Source: Alphaproteobacteria bacterium
Lineage (GTDB): Bacteria > Pseudomonadota > Alphaproteobacteria > UBA8366 > Aestuariispiraceae
Reading direction: 5' to 3'
Length of the DNA: 64,000 nucleotides
NCBI GenBank assembly: GCA_006844765.1
Contig: SPJV01000075.1
Span: 62,001-126,000 of the forward strand
Both the position numbers and the translations under genes were made by a program. Below are positions 24,734-33,215 of this stretch, in pieces (within the stretch, counting starts at the first letter, position 1; every line of letters begins with the position of its first letter). Under the pieces are notes generated by a model. It was not told where the DNA came from, did no database searches, and was given only the letters and a program-made list of their open reading frames with translations.

Positions 24734-25115
24734 GACGCTGTATTCCTGCAAATTCTGTCTTCTTCTCATGCGCTGAACAGGCTTGTTCTGCGCAAATGTT
24801 ACAGGATCGGCGTCCCGCGCCGCCGGTTTTTTGACCCCGTTTCCGCAAAAAAAATTTGCAAACGGGCTAAACAAACCGGATGGTTTGACGCTAAGCTAAC
24901 AAGTAACAACGAATGCCTTGCCTGAAAGGATCGGAAAACCGGCAGCAGTCAGGGCGTAAAAGATGCGGTTTTGGGGTAGGCGATCTGGGGGATCGTGGAC
25001 AGCGAGGGAGCCGGTGACGGACCTTTCCCTTTACTGCTAGTTTTTTAGCGGTTGGGTGCTGATGATCTTGTCATTGGCGGCCATGCCAGATCGTCTCGCA
25101 GTGGGAGGCCACTTA
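24734..25115. other. Long intergenic stretch with hairpins between carA and the ABC transporter operon
   Basis: 382 bases without a supportable gene. Three structures are visible. A CGGCG/CGCCG stem ending in TTTTTT (about 24808-24832) may terminate carA. A strong CCCGTTT..GCAAA hairpin with a two-base bulge spans 24836-24866. A 7-bp stem with a T loop spans about 25034-25053, some 60 bases before the permease start. A TTGACG at 24885 could be a -35 element, but no good -10 follows. The rest is probably the transporter's long leader. Confidence 0.5.
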
Positions 25116-26072
25116 ATGGACAAGATTCTTAAGATGATGTCGCAGCGGATTGGGCTCGGCCTCATCACGTTGCTTCTTGTATCCATGATCATTGCCGGCA
25201 TTGTTGAATTGCTGCCGGGTGACATGTGTCAGGAAATATTGGGGCAGGCAGCGACCGAAGAGACGGTTGCGAATTGCCGGACAGAGAACGGACTGGATCG
25301 ACCCTTCTACGTTCGCTATGGCGAATGGCTGGTTGGAATGGTCACCGGCGACATGGGTAAATCGTTGGCCAATAAGCGGGAAATCGCTGAGTTGGTTGGT
25401 GTGCGGCTGGGGAATACATTGTTCCTGGCGGCCTATGCTGCGGCGATCTCGGTGCCGATTGCTCTTACGCTTGGTATTCTGGCGGCGCTTTATCGCAACA
25501 GCTTCTATGACCGGTCGGTCAATGTGTTCACGCTGTCGACGATTTCAACGCCGGAGTTTTTCGTCGCCTATATTCTGATCCTATTTTTGTCGGTTAAGGC
25601 GGGGATATTCCCAAGTATCTCCAATATTGCGCCCGACCACGGGTTCTTGGATAGGTTGGAGCGATCAACGCTTCCGGCCTTTACCCTGACTTTGGTCGTT
25701 GTCGCCCATATGATGCGAATGACGCGGGCAGCCATTATTAACCTTTTGGCCAGCCCCTATATCGAAATGGCGCGACTGAAAGGGCTGAAACCGGGCCGGA
25801 TCATCGTGAAGCACGCGTTACCCAACGCCTTGGCACCAATCATTAACGTCGTGGTCTTGAACCTCGCCTATCTGATTGTCGGTGTCGTGATTGTTGAGGT
25901 GGTGTTCGTCTATCCAGGATTGGGCCAGCTACTGGTCGATTCCGTGTCGAAACGCGACTTCCCGGTTGTGCAGGCGTCCAGCTTGCTCTTCGCCTTCACC
26001 TTCATCGCGCTTAATCTGCTGGCGGATATCTTATCGATCCTCAGCAATCCGCGCCTGTTGCATCCGCGCTAA
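25116..26072 (+). CDS. Peptide-type ABC transporter permease (DppB/OppB-like)
   Basis: 318 residues from ATG 25116 with GGGAGG seven bases upstream. It has an N-terminal membrane helix, a periplasmic loop containing two Cys (DMCQEILGQ, VANCRTENG), then five further helices. The permease signature EMARLKGLKPGRIIVKHALPNAL (the EAA loop that docks the ATPase) is near residue 225. It forms the channel with the next gene's product and imports peptides, nickel or similar small solutes. No solute-binding protein gene precedes it, which is unusual for this class. Confidence 0.88.
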   Translation: MDKILKMMSQRIGLGLITLLLVSMIIAGIVELLPGDMCQEILGQAATEETVANCRTENGLDRPFYVRYGEWLVGMVTGDMGKSLANKREIAELVGVRLGNTLFLAAYAAAISVPIALTLGILAALYRNSFYDRSVNVFTLSTISTPEFFVAYILILFLSVKAGIFPSISNIAPDHGFLDRLERSTLPAFTLTLVVVAHMMRMTRAAIINLLASPYIEMARLKGLKPGRIIVKHALPNALAPIINVVVLNLAYLIVGVVIVEVVFVYPGLGQLLVDSVSKRDFPVVQASSLLFAFTFIALNLLADILSILSNPRLLHPR

Positions 26073-26083
26073 GGGGAAAGCAT

Positions 26084-27298
26084 ATGGCTGATACTGATAT
26101 GAGTGTGGCGACCGATACCCAAGTGTCGCCCTTGGTGTGTCGCGCGGCAACTGCCGTGGTCTATGCCTTCCTTTTGGCGGTATTCCTGCTGGGGGTAGGA
26201 GAGTTCTCTCCTTGGGTGATCCTCGGCATCGCCGCCGTTCATGCCTATGCCTTCATAGCCTATAAGTATTGGAGCGGGCTGGAGCGGACGGGGACCGGTG
26301 ATCTGGTGGTCGCTGCTGTTTCCGCCGTCTTTGTGATTGCCGCCCTGATAAACTGGGGGTCTTTCAGCGCCTATGCGTGGGAGACCTTCTTTGGCATGGC
26401 GGTTGTACAAGGCGGGATCCTCTGCGTTGTCCAGTATTGGAAGACCCTTCGTCAGGCCCCGCCTTCGGCCTGGTTCGGTCTGATTGTCGTCATGGTCTAT
26501 GCCTTGCTGGCCATCCTAGCGCCGATTGTCGCTCCGTTTGGGGAGACAAGCATTGTCGGTTCACAATATGAATTGTGGGGGGCTGCCTGCACCAAAGTGG
26601 AGCTTTGCCCGCCGGAAGCCGGCGCTAAGCAGATGATCCTTGGCACCGACCATTTGGGCCGCGACATGCTCTCGCGTCTCATTTACGGCGCCCGGAACAC
26701 GATTGGTTTGGCGTTCCTTACGACGATCCTTGCCTTTTCGTTGGGCGGGGTTATGGGGCTGCTGGCCGCGTCCTTGGGTGGCTGGGTTGATAACCTGACC
26801 AGCCGTGTGGTCGATATCCTGATGGCGATCCCCTCGCTGGTCTTCTCGCTCCTGATCCTGACGGTTGTTGGAACCTCCTATGTTTCCATCGTCCTGGTGA
26901 TTGCGGTGTTGGATTCAACCCGGGTCTATCGTCTGGCACGCGCCGTGGCGATGAACATCGTGGTTATGGATTATGTGGAAGTCGCCAAGCTTCGCGGCGA
27001 AGGGCTGTGGTATATCATTAGGCACGAATTGCTGCCGAATGCGATGCCGCCGCTTGTAGCGGAGTTCGGTCTGCGCTTCTGCTTCGTTTTCTTGTTCATC
27101 AGCGCGCTGTCCTTCCTGGGCCTTGGCCTGCAACCGCCGACGGCGGACTGGGGTAGCATGGTGAAAGAAAACGCGACCCTGATCACCTTCGAAGATGTCA
27201 CGCCGCTGGTTCCGGCCGGTGCGATTGCGCTCCTGACTGTGGGCGTCAATTTCGTGGTCGACTGGTTCCTGCATAAGACGAGTGGATTGAAGTCATGA
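26084..27298 (+). CDS. Peptide-type ABC transporter permease (DppC/OppC-like) with extra N-terminal helices
   Basis: 404 residues, roughly 100 longer than usual DppC. The first 120 residues hold about four extra hydrophobic segments (AVVYAFLLAVFLLGVG; WVILGIAAVHAYAFIAY; LVVAAVSAVFVIAALI; FFGMAVVQGGILCVV). The standard OppC part begins near residue 125 (APPSAWFGLIVVM), with GTDHLGRDMLSRLIYGARNTI and the EAA loop VEVAKLRGEGLWYIIRHELLPN. Its stop overlaps the ATPase start (ATGA). The extension could substitute for a partner subunit or anchor a binding protein; that is inference. Confidence 0.88.
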   Translation: MADTDMSVATDTQVSPLVCRAATAVVYAFLLAVFLLGVGEFSPWVILGIAAVHAYAFIAYKYWSGLERTGTGDLVVAAVSAVFVIAALINWGSFSAYAWETFFGMAVVQGGILCVVQYWKTLRQAPPSAWFGLIVVMVYALLAILAPIVAPFGETSIVGSQYELWGAACTKVELCPPEAGAKQMILGTDHLGRDMLSRLIYGARNTIGLAFLTTILAFSLGGVMGLLAASLGGWVDNLTSRVVDILMAIPSLVFSLLILTVVGTSYVSIVLVIAVLDSTRVYRLARAVAMNIVVMDYVEVAKLRGEGLWYIIRHELLPNAMPPLVAEFGLRFCFVFLFISALSFLGLGLQPPTADWGSMVKENATLITFEDVTPLVPAGAIALLTVGVNFVVDWFLHKTSGLKS

Positions 27299-28980
27299 GT
27301 GATACGACCGAAAAAGCGCCCCCGCAAAAAGGGGATGTTCTTCTGGAAATGCGCGGTTTGCGGATTGAAGGGAGAGCGGATGAAGTCTGGTTCGAGATCG
27401 TCCACGGCGTGGATGTCACCCTGAAGCGAGGGGAAGTTCTGGGACTGATCGGCGAATCCGGTGCGGGGAAATCGACCATCGGTATTGCTGCGATGGGCTT
27501 CGCCCGGGATGGCTGCCGGATCAGCGATGGGGAGATTCTCTTCGAAGGACAGGATCTTCGTAAAACCCCGGAGAGTGAGCTGCGGAAGTTGCGGGGCAAC
27601 CGCATTTCCTATGTGGCGCAGTCAGCGGCGGCATCCTTCAATCCGGCGCATAAGCTAATTGATCAGTATTGCGAAGCACCGACCCAGCACAATGTGTTGA
27701 GCCGGTCGGATGCGGAGCGGGATGCGGTCAGTCTGTTCCGGCGCCTGCAATTACCGGATCCGGAAAATATTGTCTTCCGCTACCCACACCAGGTCTCTGG
27801 CGGGCAGTTGCAACGGGCGATGACGGCGATGGCAATGTCCTGCCGTCCGGATCTGATCATCTTTGATGAGCCGACCACGGCCTTGGATGTGACAACCCAG
27901 ATCGAAGTCTTGGCGGCGATCAAGGATGCGGTGAAGCAGTTCAACACAGCCGCGATCTATATCACCCATGATTTGGCCGTTGTCGCGCAGATGGCGGATC
28001 GGATCATGGTGTTGCGCTATGGTGATCTGGTTGAAGAGGGCGTTACAGGACCGATGGTCGCAGAGCCTCAGGAAGATTACACCCGTGATCTTCTGGCCGT
28101 TCGGACCTTCTCGGTGGAGGAGCGCGCCAGACCTGAATCGAAGCCAATTGTCGAAGTGCGGAATGTCACCGCCCAGTATCGCGGTGCCCCTACCCCGGTT
28201 CTTCATAATGTCGACTTCAAAATCCACAAGAAACGGACGGTCGCGGTTGTGGGGGAATCCGGGTCGGGGAAAAGCACGACGGCCCGCGTTATCACCGGAC
28301 TGCTGCCACCGCTTGAGGGTGAAGTGCTCTATGACGGCCAGGCATTGCCCAAGGACTTCCGGCAGCGCAACAAGGATCAACTGCGCAAGCTGCAGATGAT
28401 CTATCAGATGGCGGATGTTGCGGTTAATCCCAAGCAGCGGATCCGCGATATCATCGGTCGGCCCCTGTCCTTCTATCTCGGCCTGAGCGGGAAGAAGAAG
28501 GAGGAGCGGATTCGCGAACTCCTTTCCCTGATCGAGCTCGAGCCGGATATGTTCATCGACCGCTTGCCGAGCGAGCTGTCGGGTGGCCAGAAGCAGCGCA
28601 TCTGTATTGCCCGCGCACTTGCCGCGGAACCGGAGATGATCATCTGTGATGAGGTGACCTCTGCCCTCGACCAACTGGTGGCGGAGGGGATTCTGAAGCT
28701 CCTCACCCGCCTGCAGGATGAGTTGGATCTGGCCTATATGTTCATCACCCATGACCTTGCAACGGTACGCGCGATCTCTGATGAGGTTGTGGTGATGCTG
28801 CAAGGCCGGGTCGTCGAGCAAGGGCCGCGGACAGAGATGTTCACGCCGCCGCACCATGAATATACCGACTTGCTTCTGTCGTCGGTCCCTGAAATGGACC
28901 CGAACTGGCTGGATGGTCTCTTGGATCGTCGCGAACAATTGGCCAAGGAAGGCCGGATGGTCTCGGGCGCTGGGAACTGA
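27295..28980 (+). CDS. Fused ABC transporter ATPase (DppD-DppF type)
   Basis: 561 residues with two complete ABC domains. The first has Walker A GESGAGKST, signature VSGGQLQR and Walker B LIIFDEPTTALD. The second has Walker A GESGSGKST, signature LSGGQKQR and Walker B MIICDEVTSALD. In the second Walker B region DEP is replaced by DEV; the catalytic Glu is kept. It powers the two permeases encoded just upstream and is translationally coupled to the second. A good terminator follows within 30 bases. Confidence 0.92.
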   Translation: MSDTTEKAPPQKGDVLLEMRGLRIEGRADEVWFEIVHGVDVTLKRGEVLGLIGESGAGKSTIGIAAMGFARDGCRISDGEILFEGQDLRKTPESELRKLRGNRISYVAQSAAASFNPAHKLIDQYCEAPTQHNVLSRSDAERDAVSLFRRLQLPDPENIVFRYPHQVSGGQLQRAMTAMAMSCRPDLIIFDEPTTALDVTTQIEVLAAIKDAVKQFNTAAIYITHDLAVVAQMADRIMVLRYGDLVEEGVTGPMVAEPQEDYTRDLLAVRTFSVEERARPESKPIVEVRNVTAQYRGAPTPVLHNVDFKIHKKRTVAVVGESGSGKSTTARVITGLLPPLEGEVLYDGQALPKDFRQRNKDQLRKLQMIYQMADVAVNPKQRIRDIIGRPLSFYLGLSGKKKEERIRELLSLIELEPDMFIDRLPSELSGGQKQRICIARALAAEPEMIICDEVTSALDQLVAEGILKLLTRLQDELDLAYMFITHDLATVRAISDEVVVMLQGRVVEQGPRTEMFTPPHHEYTDLLLSSVPEMDPNWLDGLLDRREQLAKEGRMVSGAGN

Positions 28981-29004
28981 TCTCATCGCAATAGCAACAA
29001 GAAT

Positions 29005-29036
29005 GGGGCTGCAGCATATGCTGTGGCCCCTTTTTT
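29005..29036 (+). terminator. Terminator after the ABC transporter operon
   Basis: GGGGC and GCCCC flank a perfect CAGCATATGCTG palindrome with TG/TG mismatches between, giving a long stem followed by TTTTTT. It lies 24 bases after the fused ATPase stop. Confidence 0.9.
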
Positions 29037-29073
29037 GTGCGAAGGTGCATAATAAGATTGTTTAAGATTAAGA

Positions 29074-29105
29074 TCGTGTAGGAAGAAGATTGTGTAGGAA
29101 GAAGA
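29074..29105. repeat. 16-bp tandem duplication downstream of the GlxA-type gene
   Basis: Two copies (29074-29089 and 29090-29105) of T(C/T)GTGTAGGAAGAAGA, differing at one base. They lie 38 bases past the stop of the minus-strand regulator gene. A looser AAGATT repetition precedes them. Confidence 0.85.
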
Positions 29106-29142
29106 GCGCAGAATTAACGGCGGCTGGAATGTTGGCTATGCC

Positions 29143-30141
29143 CTACCAGCCTTGTTTGGCGAGGCCTCGGTCACTGCGCGGGGAATCGCCGAAATGTTCG
29201 CGGTAGCACTTTGCAAAATGAGAGGCGGAGACGAAGCCGCAGGCGAGGGCGACATCCAGCACTGACATTGTGGTCTGCCGTAACAGCGCGCGGGCGCGCA
29301 GCATGCGTAGGCCGAAATAGTATTTACGCGGGCTGGAGCCGAGATACTTTCGGAACAACCGTTCGAGCTGCCGGGTGGAGAGGTTGACGGCTTCCGCCAG
29401 ATCTTCGCGTTCCAGCGGTGCTTCAAGATTGTCTTCCATAAGCTCAATTGCGGCGAGGAGCTTCGGGTGGCTGACCCCGACACGCTGCCGCAAGGTCATG
29501 CGTTGATGTTCCGAACGGTCGCGAATCTTCGGATGCATGAACCATTCGGAGATCGTCGCCGCCAGCGCATGTCCATGCCGTTCGGTAATCAGATGCAGCA
29601 TCAGATCCAGCCCGGCAGTCCCGCCGGAGCAGGTGGTGATGGGGCCGTCGATCTCATACAGCTCATCCGTCACATCAACATGCGGAAAATCCTCTTTGAA
29701 GGCATCCATATGCTCCCAATGGATGGTGCAGCGGCGGTCGTCGAGAAGACCCGCTCGGGCCAGGACATAGGGTGCCGTCGAAACGGCAATAACAGACGTG
29801 CCCATACGCGGACATCGCCGCAGATAGGCAAAGGTGCCCGGATCGTGGAAATTCTCTACCGCGCCGCCTGCAACGACGATCACGGCGTCGAATTTGTCTT
29901 CAGTCGTGACGCTTGCTTGTGGAACCACGGGAATTCCGTTTGATCCCCGAACCGGCTCCCCATCCGCACTTATGATGGTCCAGCTATAGAGTGTCTCACC
30001 GGAAATATCATTGGCAGCGCGATAGGGCTCAATCGAGGCAGAGAGAGCGATGAAGGAAAACTGCGGCAACAACAGAATCCCAAGCCGTTGTTGCGGGATA
30101 CTTATGTCGATGATTTTTGGCTCGGACGTGATTGTCGTCAT
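29143..30141 (-). CDS. GlxA family transcriptional regulator (DJ-1/PfpI plus AraC domains)
   Basis: 332 residues. The N-terminal class I amidotransferase-like (DJ-1/PfpI) domain runs from about 18 to 190, with VIVVAGGAVENFHD. The nucleophile elbow reads AVSTAPYVLARAG, with Thr/Ala where a Cys would sit, so it should be catalytically dead and ligand-sensing. The C-terminal AraC DNA-binding domain (about 225-325) has two helix-turn-helices (EDLAEAVNLSTRQLERLFRKYLG and DVALACGFVSASHFAKCYREHFG). Relatives regulate glycine betaine, carnitine or arginine catabolism. Its ATG overlaps the upstream uracil-DNA glycosylase stop by four bases. Confidence 0.9.
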   Translation of the reverse strand: MTTITSEPKIIDISIPQQRLGILLLPQFSFIALSASIEPYRAANDISGETLYSWTIISADGEPVRGSNGIPVVPQASVTTEDKFDAVIVVAGGAVENFHDPGTFAYLRRCPRMGTSVIAVSTAPYVLARAGLLDDRRCTIHWEHMDAFKEDFPHVDVTDELYEIDGPITTCSGGTAGLDLMLHLITERHGHALAATISEWFMHPKIRDRSEHQRMTLRQRVGVSHPKLLAAIELMEDNLEAPLEREDLAEAVNLSTRQLERLFRKYLGSSPRKYYFGLRMLRARALLRQTTMSVLDVALACGFVSASHFAKCYREHFGDSPRSDRGLAKQGW

Positions 30142-31079
30142 AGGACGCCCAGCTCCTTCAACCGTGCTTTAACCGCCAACAGGTCGCGCCAGGCGTAGCG
30201 TTTTTGGGCTGGGTTGCTCAAAAGAGAGGTCAGCCGGAAAATCGGCATGGCAGGAATGGCCTCTGAAAAAGCGGGGTGGTTGAAATCATGCCAGGTTCCC
30301 CGGATGCGGGTGATGCCTTTGATGGTCTTCAGCATGGCCTTGGCGACGGGATTGCCCATTGCAATCAGGACGCGGGGCTGGACCAATTCTATCTGTTTCA
30401 TCAGGAAGGGCGCACAGGCAGCGACTTCCGCATCGGTCGGCGTGCGATTTCCGGGTGGGCGCCAAAAGACCGTGTTGGTAATGTGAACCTTGGTCCGATC
30501 AAGGTCGATGGCGCCGAGCATCGCATCCAGAAGCTTTCCGGACTGGCCGACAAAGGGCTTTCCCTGCCGGTCTTCTTCCGGACCGGGGGCTTCGCCGATT
30601 ATCAGAAGGGGTGCCGTTTCCGCACCATCGAAATGGACGATGTTTTCCGCCGCGTTCTTTAGCGAGTCGCACCCGTCGAAGGCTTCCAGAGCAGCACGAA
30701 GCTCAGCCAGAGACGTACAGTCAGCCGCAGCTGCGCGCCCGGCTGCGGCCGCCTCGGCGGCGCCAAGTGGGGCTTCGGGCGGACGTGGTGCCGCAGGCGC
30801 CGGCGCTGAAGGGTGCGGGCGCGCTTCTGCGGCTTCTGATGCTCGGGGGTGCGGTGCTTTTGCAGCCACGCGTTCCCGATGCAGGGCAAATCGATCAATC
30901 GGGGTTTCCGAAATCGCCTCATCAGCGCCCATGGAAACCTGCCAAGCCAGCGCCGCCAATGCTTGAGCGGCGTCCAGCTCAGCCTCATGTCCCGGTAACA
31001 ACGCGTTTATTCCCCCTTCAACCAAGTCGCCTTTTATCCTTGATAGGTCGTTTTCCGTCAGGCGAATCCGGGAGGCCAC
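30138..31079 (-). CDS. Family 4 uracil-DNA glycosylase
   Basis: About 313 residues from GTG 31079 (GGGGGA seven bases upstream; TTG 31094 is an alternative). Residues 1-125 are a variable, Ala/Pro-rich extension common in alphaproteobacterial members. The catalytic domain has GEAPGPEEDRQGKPFVGQSGKLLD, NTVFWRPPGNRTP and a late HP (NHPAFSEA) region. It removes uracil from DNA. Cys ligands of the usual [4Fe-4S] cluster are partly visible (FDGCDSL, ACAPFL); the second Cys of the first pair is not obvious. It is coupled to the GlxA-type regulator by ATGA overlap. Confidence 0.85.
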   Translation of the reverse strand: MASRIRLTENDLSRIKGDLVEGGINALLPGHEAELDAAQALAALAWQVSMGADEAISETPIDRFALHRERVAAKAPHPRASEAAEARPHPSAPAPAAPRPPEAPLGAAEAAAAGRAAAADCTSLAELRAALEAFDGCDSLKNAAENIVHFDGAETAPLLIIGEAPGPEEDRQGKPFVGQSGKLLDAMLGAIDLDRTKVHITNTVFWRPPGNRTPTDAEVAACAPFLMKQIELVQPRVLIAMGNPVAKAMLKTIKGITRIRGTWHDFNHPAFSEAIPAMPIFRLTSLLSNPAQKRYAWRDLLAVKARLKELGVL

Positions 31080-31206
31080 CTTATATTCCCCCAAATTGCC
31101 ACAGCTTGCCCGGGCTTGGAAGACCGTGTCTTATCGATTAGAACGCGTTTTTCGCAATATTGGGCGAAACTGACTGATAGTGGATTAAGGTCGAGGAGCA
31201 GGTGTG

Positions 31207-32853
31207 ATGTCGGATGCGGTTGAACGGGATTTCATGGAATACGATGTTGTCATCGTGGGGGCTGGTCCCGCGGGCCTGTCGACGGCGATTCGCCTGAAGC
31301 AGCTGGAAGCGGAAACCGGCAAGGAAATCGCAGTCTGCGTGATCGAAAAGGGCTCGGAAGTCGGTGCCCATATCCTCTCCGGTGCGGTGCTGGAGCCGCG
31401 CGCGTTGAACGAACTTTTCCCGGACTGGAAAGATCTCGGCGCGCCGCTTGATACCCCGGCGAAGGATGACCATTTCCTCTTCCTCACCGAAAAGAAGGCC
31501 TTCAAGCTGCCGACCCCGCCGCAAATGCATAATGAAGGCAACTATATCATCTCGCTTGGCAATTTCTGTCGCTGGCTGGGTGAACAGGCAGAAGCGATAG
31601 GTGTGGAAATTTATCCGGGCTTTGCCGCAGCGGAAATCCTCTACCATGAAGATGGCTCGGTTAAAGGCGTGGCGACTGGCGACATGGGGCGCCTGAAAGA
31701 CGGCTCTGAAGGACCGATGTTCCAGGTCGGCATGGAACTGCATGCCAAACAGACTGTTTTCTCCGAAGGGTGCCGGGGGCATCTCGGCAAGATGCTGATG
31801 GAGAAGTTTGATCTGCGTACCGATTGTGACACGCAGACATATGGCCTCGGCATGAAAGAGCTGTGGGAAATCGATCCGGAGAAATCACAGCCGGGCAAGA
31901 TCGTGCACACCACTGGCTGGCCGATGGATTCGAAGACCTATGGCGGATCCTTCATGTATCACCTGGAAGGCAATCAGGTCTCCATCGGGTATGTGGTCGG
32001 GCTGGACTACGAGAACCCCTATCTTTTCCCCTATATGGAATTTCAGCGCTTCAAGCATCACCCGGAAATCGCCAAGGTTCTGGAAGGCGGCAAGCGGGTT
32101 GCCTATGGCGCGCGGGCGTTGAACGAAGGCGGCTATCAGTCAATTCCGAAGCTGACCTTCCCGGGCGGCTGCATGGTCGGTTGTGAAGCAGGCTTCCTGA
32201 ATGTGCCGAAGATCAAGGGCACGCACACCGCGATGAAATCCGGCATGACCGCCGCCGAGGCGCTGTTCGAGGCCCTGACCGGCGAAGAAGAAGCGCCGCG
32301 TGAAATCACCAGCTATCCGGAAAAGCTGAAAGGCACCTGGGTCTGGGATGAGCTTTATTCCGTTCGCAACATCCGCCCCAGCTTCAAATGGGGCTTCTGG
32401 GCCGCCCTGGTTTATTCCGGCATTGATACCTATCTGTTCCGGGGCAAGGCGCCTTGGACGCTGAAGCACCATGGTCCGGACCATGCCTCGCTGAAGCCCA
32501 AGAGCGCCTATAAGCCGATTGATTATCCGAAGCCGGATAACAAAATCAGCTTTGACCGCCTGACCAATGTCGCATTCTCCGGCACCAATCACGAAGAAGA
32601 TCAGCCGGTCCACCTGACCCTGAAGGACGCGGATGTGCCGGTGAAGGTCAATCTGGCGGAATGGGATGAACCGGCCCAGCGCTACTGTCCTGCCGGCGTC
32701 TATGAAATCGTCGAAGATGACGACGGCCCGCGCTTCCAGATCAACCACCAGAACTGCGTCCACTGCAAAACCTGCGACATCAAGGACCCCAGCCAAAACA
32801 TCAACTGGGTCGTCCCGCAGGGCGGTGAAGGGCCGAACTATCCGAATATGTAA
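31207..32853 (+). CDS. Electron transfer flavoprotein-ubiquinone oxidoreductase
   Basis: 548 residues from ATG 31207 with GAGGAG eight bases upstream. The FAD-binding GxGxxG is VVIVGAGPAGLSTAIRL (residue about 15). The ubiquinone and membrane-contact region lies mid-protein (GGCMVGCEAGFLNVPKIKG). The C-terminal [4Fe-4S] ligands are YCPAGVYE and CVHCKTCD, followed by the family's conserved end GGEGPNYPNM. It moves electrons from ETF, reduced by acyl-CoA and sarcosine-type dehydrogenases, into the quinone pool at the inner membrane. Length is normal. It is divergent from the glycosylase gene. Confidence 0.96.
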   Translation: MSDAVERDFMEYDVVIVGAGPAGLSTAIRLKQLEAETGKEIAVCVIEKGSEVGAHILSGAVLEPRALNELFPDWKDLGAPLDTPAKDDHFLFLTEKKAFKLPTPPQMHNEGNYIISLGNFCRWLGEQAEAIGVEIYPGFAAAEILYHEDGSVKGVATGDMGRLKDGSEGPMFQVGMELHAKQTVFSEGCRGHLGKMLMEKFDLRTDCDTQTYGLGMKELWEIDPEKSQPGKIVHTTGWPMDSKTYGGSFMYHLEGNQVSIGYVVGLDYENPYLFPYMEFQRFKHHPEIAKVLEGGKRVAYGARALNEGGYQSIPKLTFPGGCMVGCEAGFLNVPKIKGTHTAMKSGMTAAEALFEALTGEEEAPREITSYPEKLKGTWVWDELYSVRNIRPSFKWGFWAALVYSGIDTYLFRGKAPWTLKHHGPDHASLKPKSAYKPIDYPKPDNKISFDRLTNVAFSGTNHEEDQPVHLTLKDADVPVKVNLAEWDEPAQRYCPAGVYEIVEDDDGPRFQINHQNCVHCKTCDIKDPSQNINWVVPQGGEGPNYPNM

Positions 32854-33215
32854 GGGCGGCACCTCGTTCAGGACAGCAATGCTCTCCTTCCCGGTCTAGT
32901 ACCGTCGGCAGGGGACGCTGGCGAAATAGTGGGCGAGGGTTTTGATCTCACTGTCGGTCAGTTTATGGCCGGTGACCTCCATCAGGCGGTGGTAGCGGCG
33001 TGCTGACCCGTGTTTTCCTTTGACGGAGATCGACCAATCTCAATTAGAGGAAAGAAAGTGTGCCGATCTAGATAAACCGTCTTGCGACCTGTTGATCGGT
33101 CATTCTTTCCGCCACTGTCTCGCCAGTCTCCGCAGCCGCCACGGTGCCGGTGAAGGGGCGATTCTTACGCTGCGGAGGTCCTTGATCAGCCCCGTGGAGG
33201 AAGCGGATTGGAAGG
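32854..33215. other. Degenerate intergenic stretch with a cytochrome c remnant
   Basis: 362 bases between the ETF-QO and LysR genes. The left half contains a decayed cytochrome c tail on the minus strand, annotated separately. In the right half neither strand gives a recognisable product. A plus-strand frame at 33020-33268 runs into the LysR gene and matches nothing I know. The stretch looks like a recombination or deletion scar. Confidence 0.5.
32896..33039 (-). pseudogene. C-terminal remnant of a class I cytochrome c
   Basis: A 47-codon open stretch ends at TAG 32898. Its tail, RRYHRLMEVTGHKLTDSEIKTLAHYFASV followed by PC, resembles the last helix of c-type cytochromes (the L(S/T)D.EI..LA.Y(Y/F)AS pattern). 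An in-frame TGA at 33042-33040 cuts it off, and no heme-binding CxxCH is found upstream in any minus frame. So only the last third of a gene survives. The family call rests on the helix pattern alone. Confidence 0.5.

Noticed and set aside
27751..28986. A 411-codon minus-strand frame inside the fused ATPase gene
   Set aside because: It is the antisense shadow of the ATPase, which has complete Walker and signature motifs; the shadow protein has no domain.
29143..30141. GlxA-type regulator considered as the regulator of the glxBCD-glnT cluster
   Set aside because: It is 11 kb away and coupled to the uracil-DNA glycosylase gene; the XRE-cupin gene directly before glxB is a better candidate.
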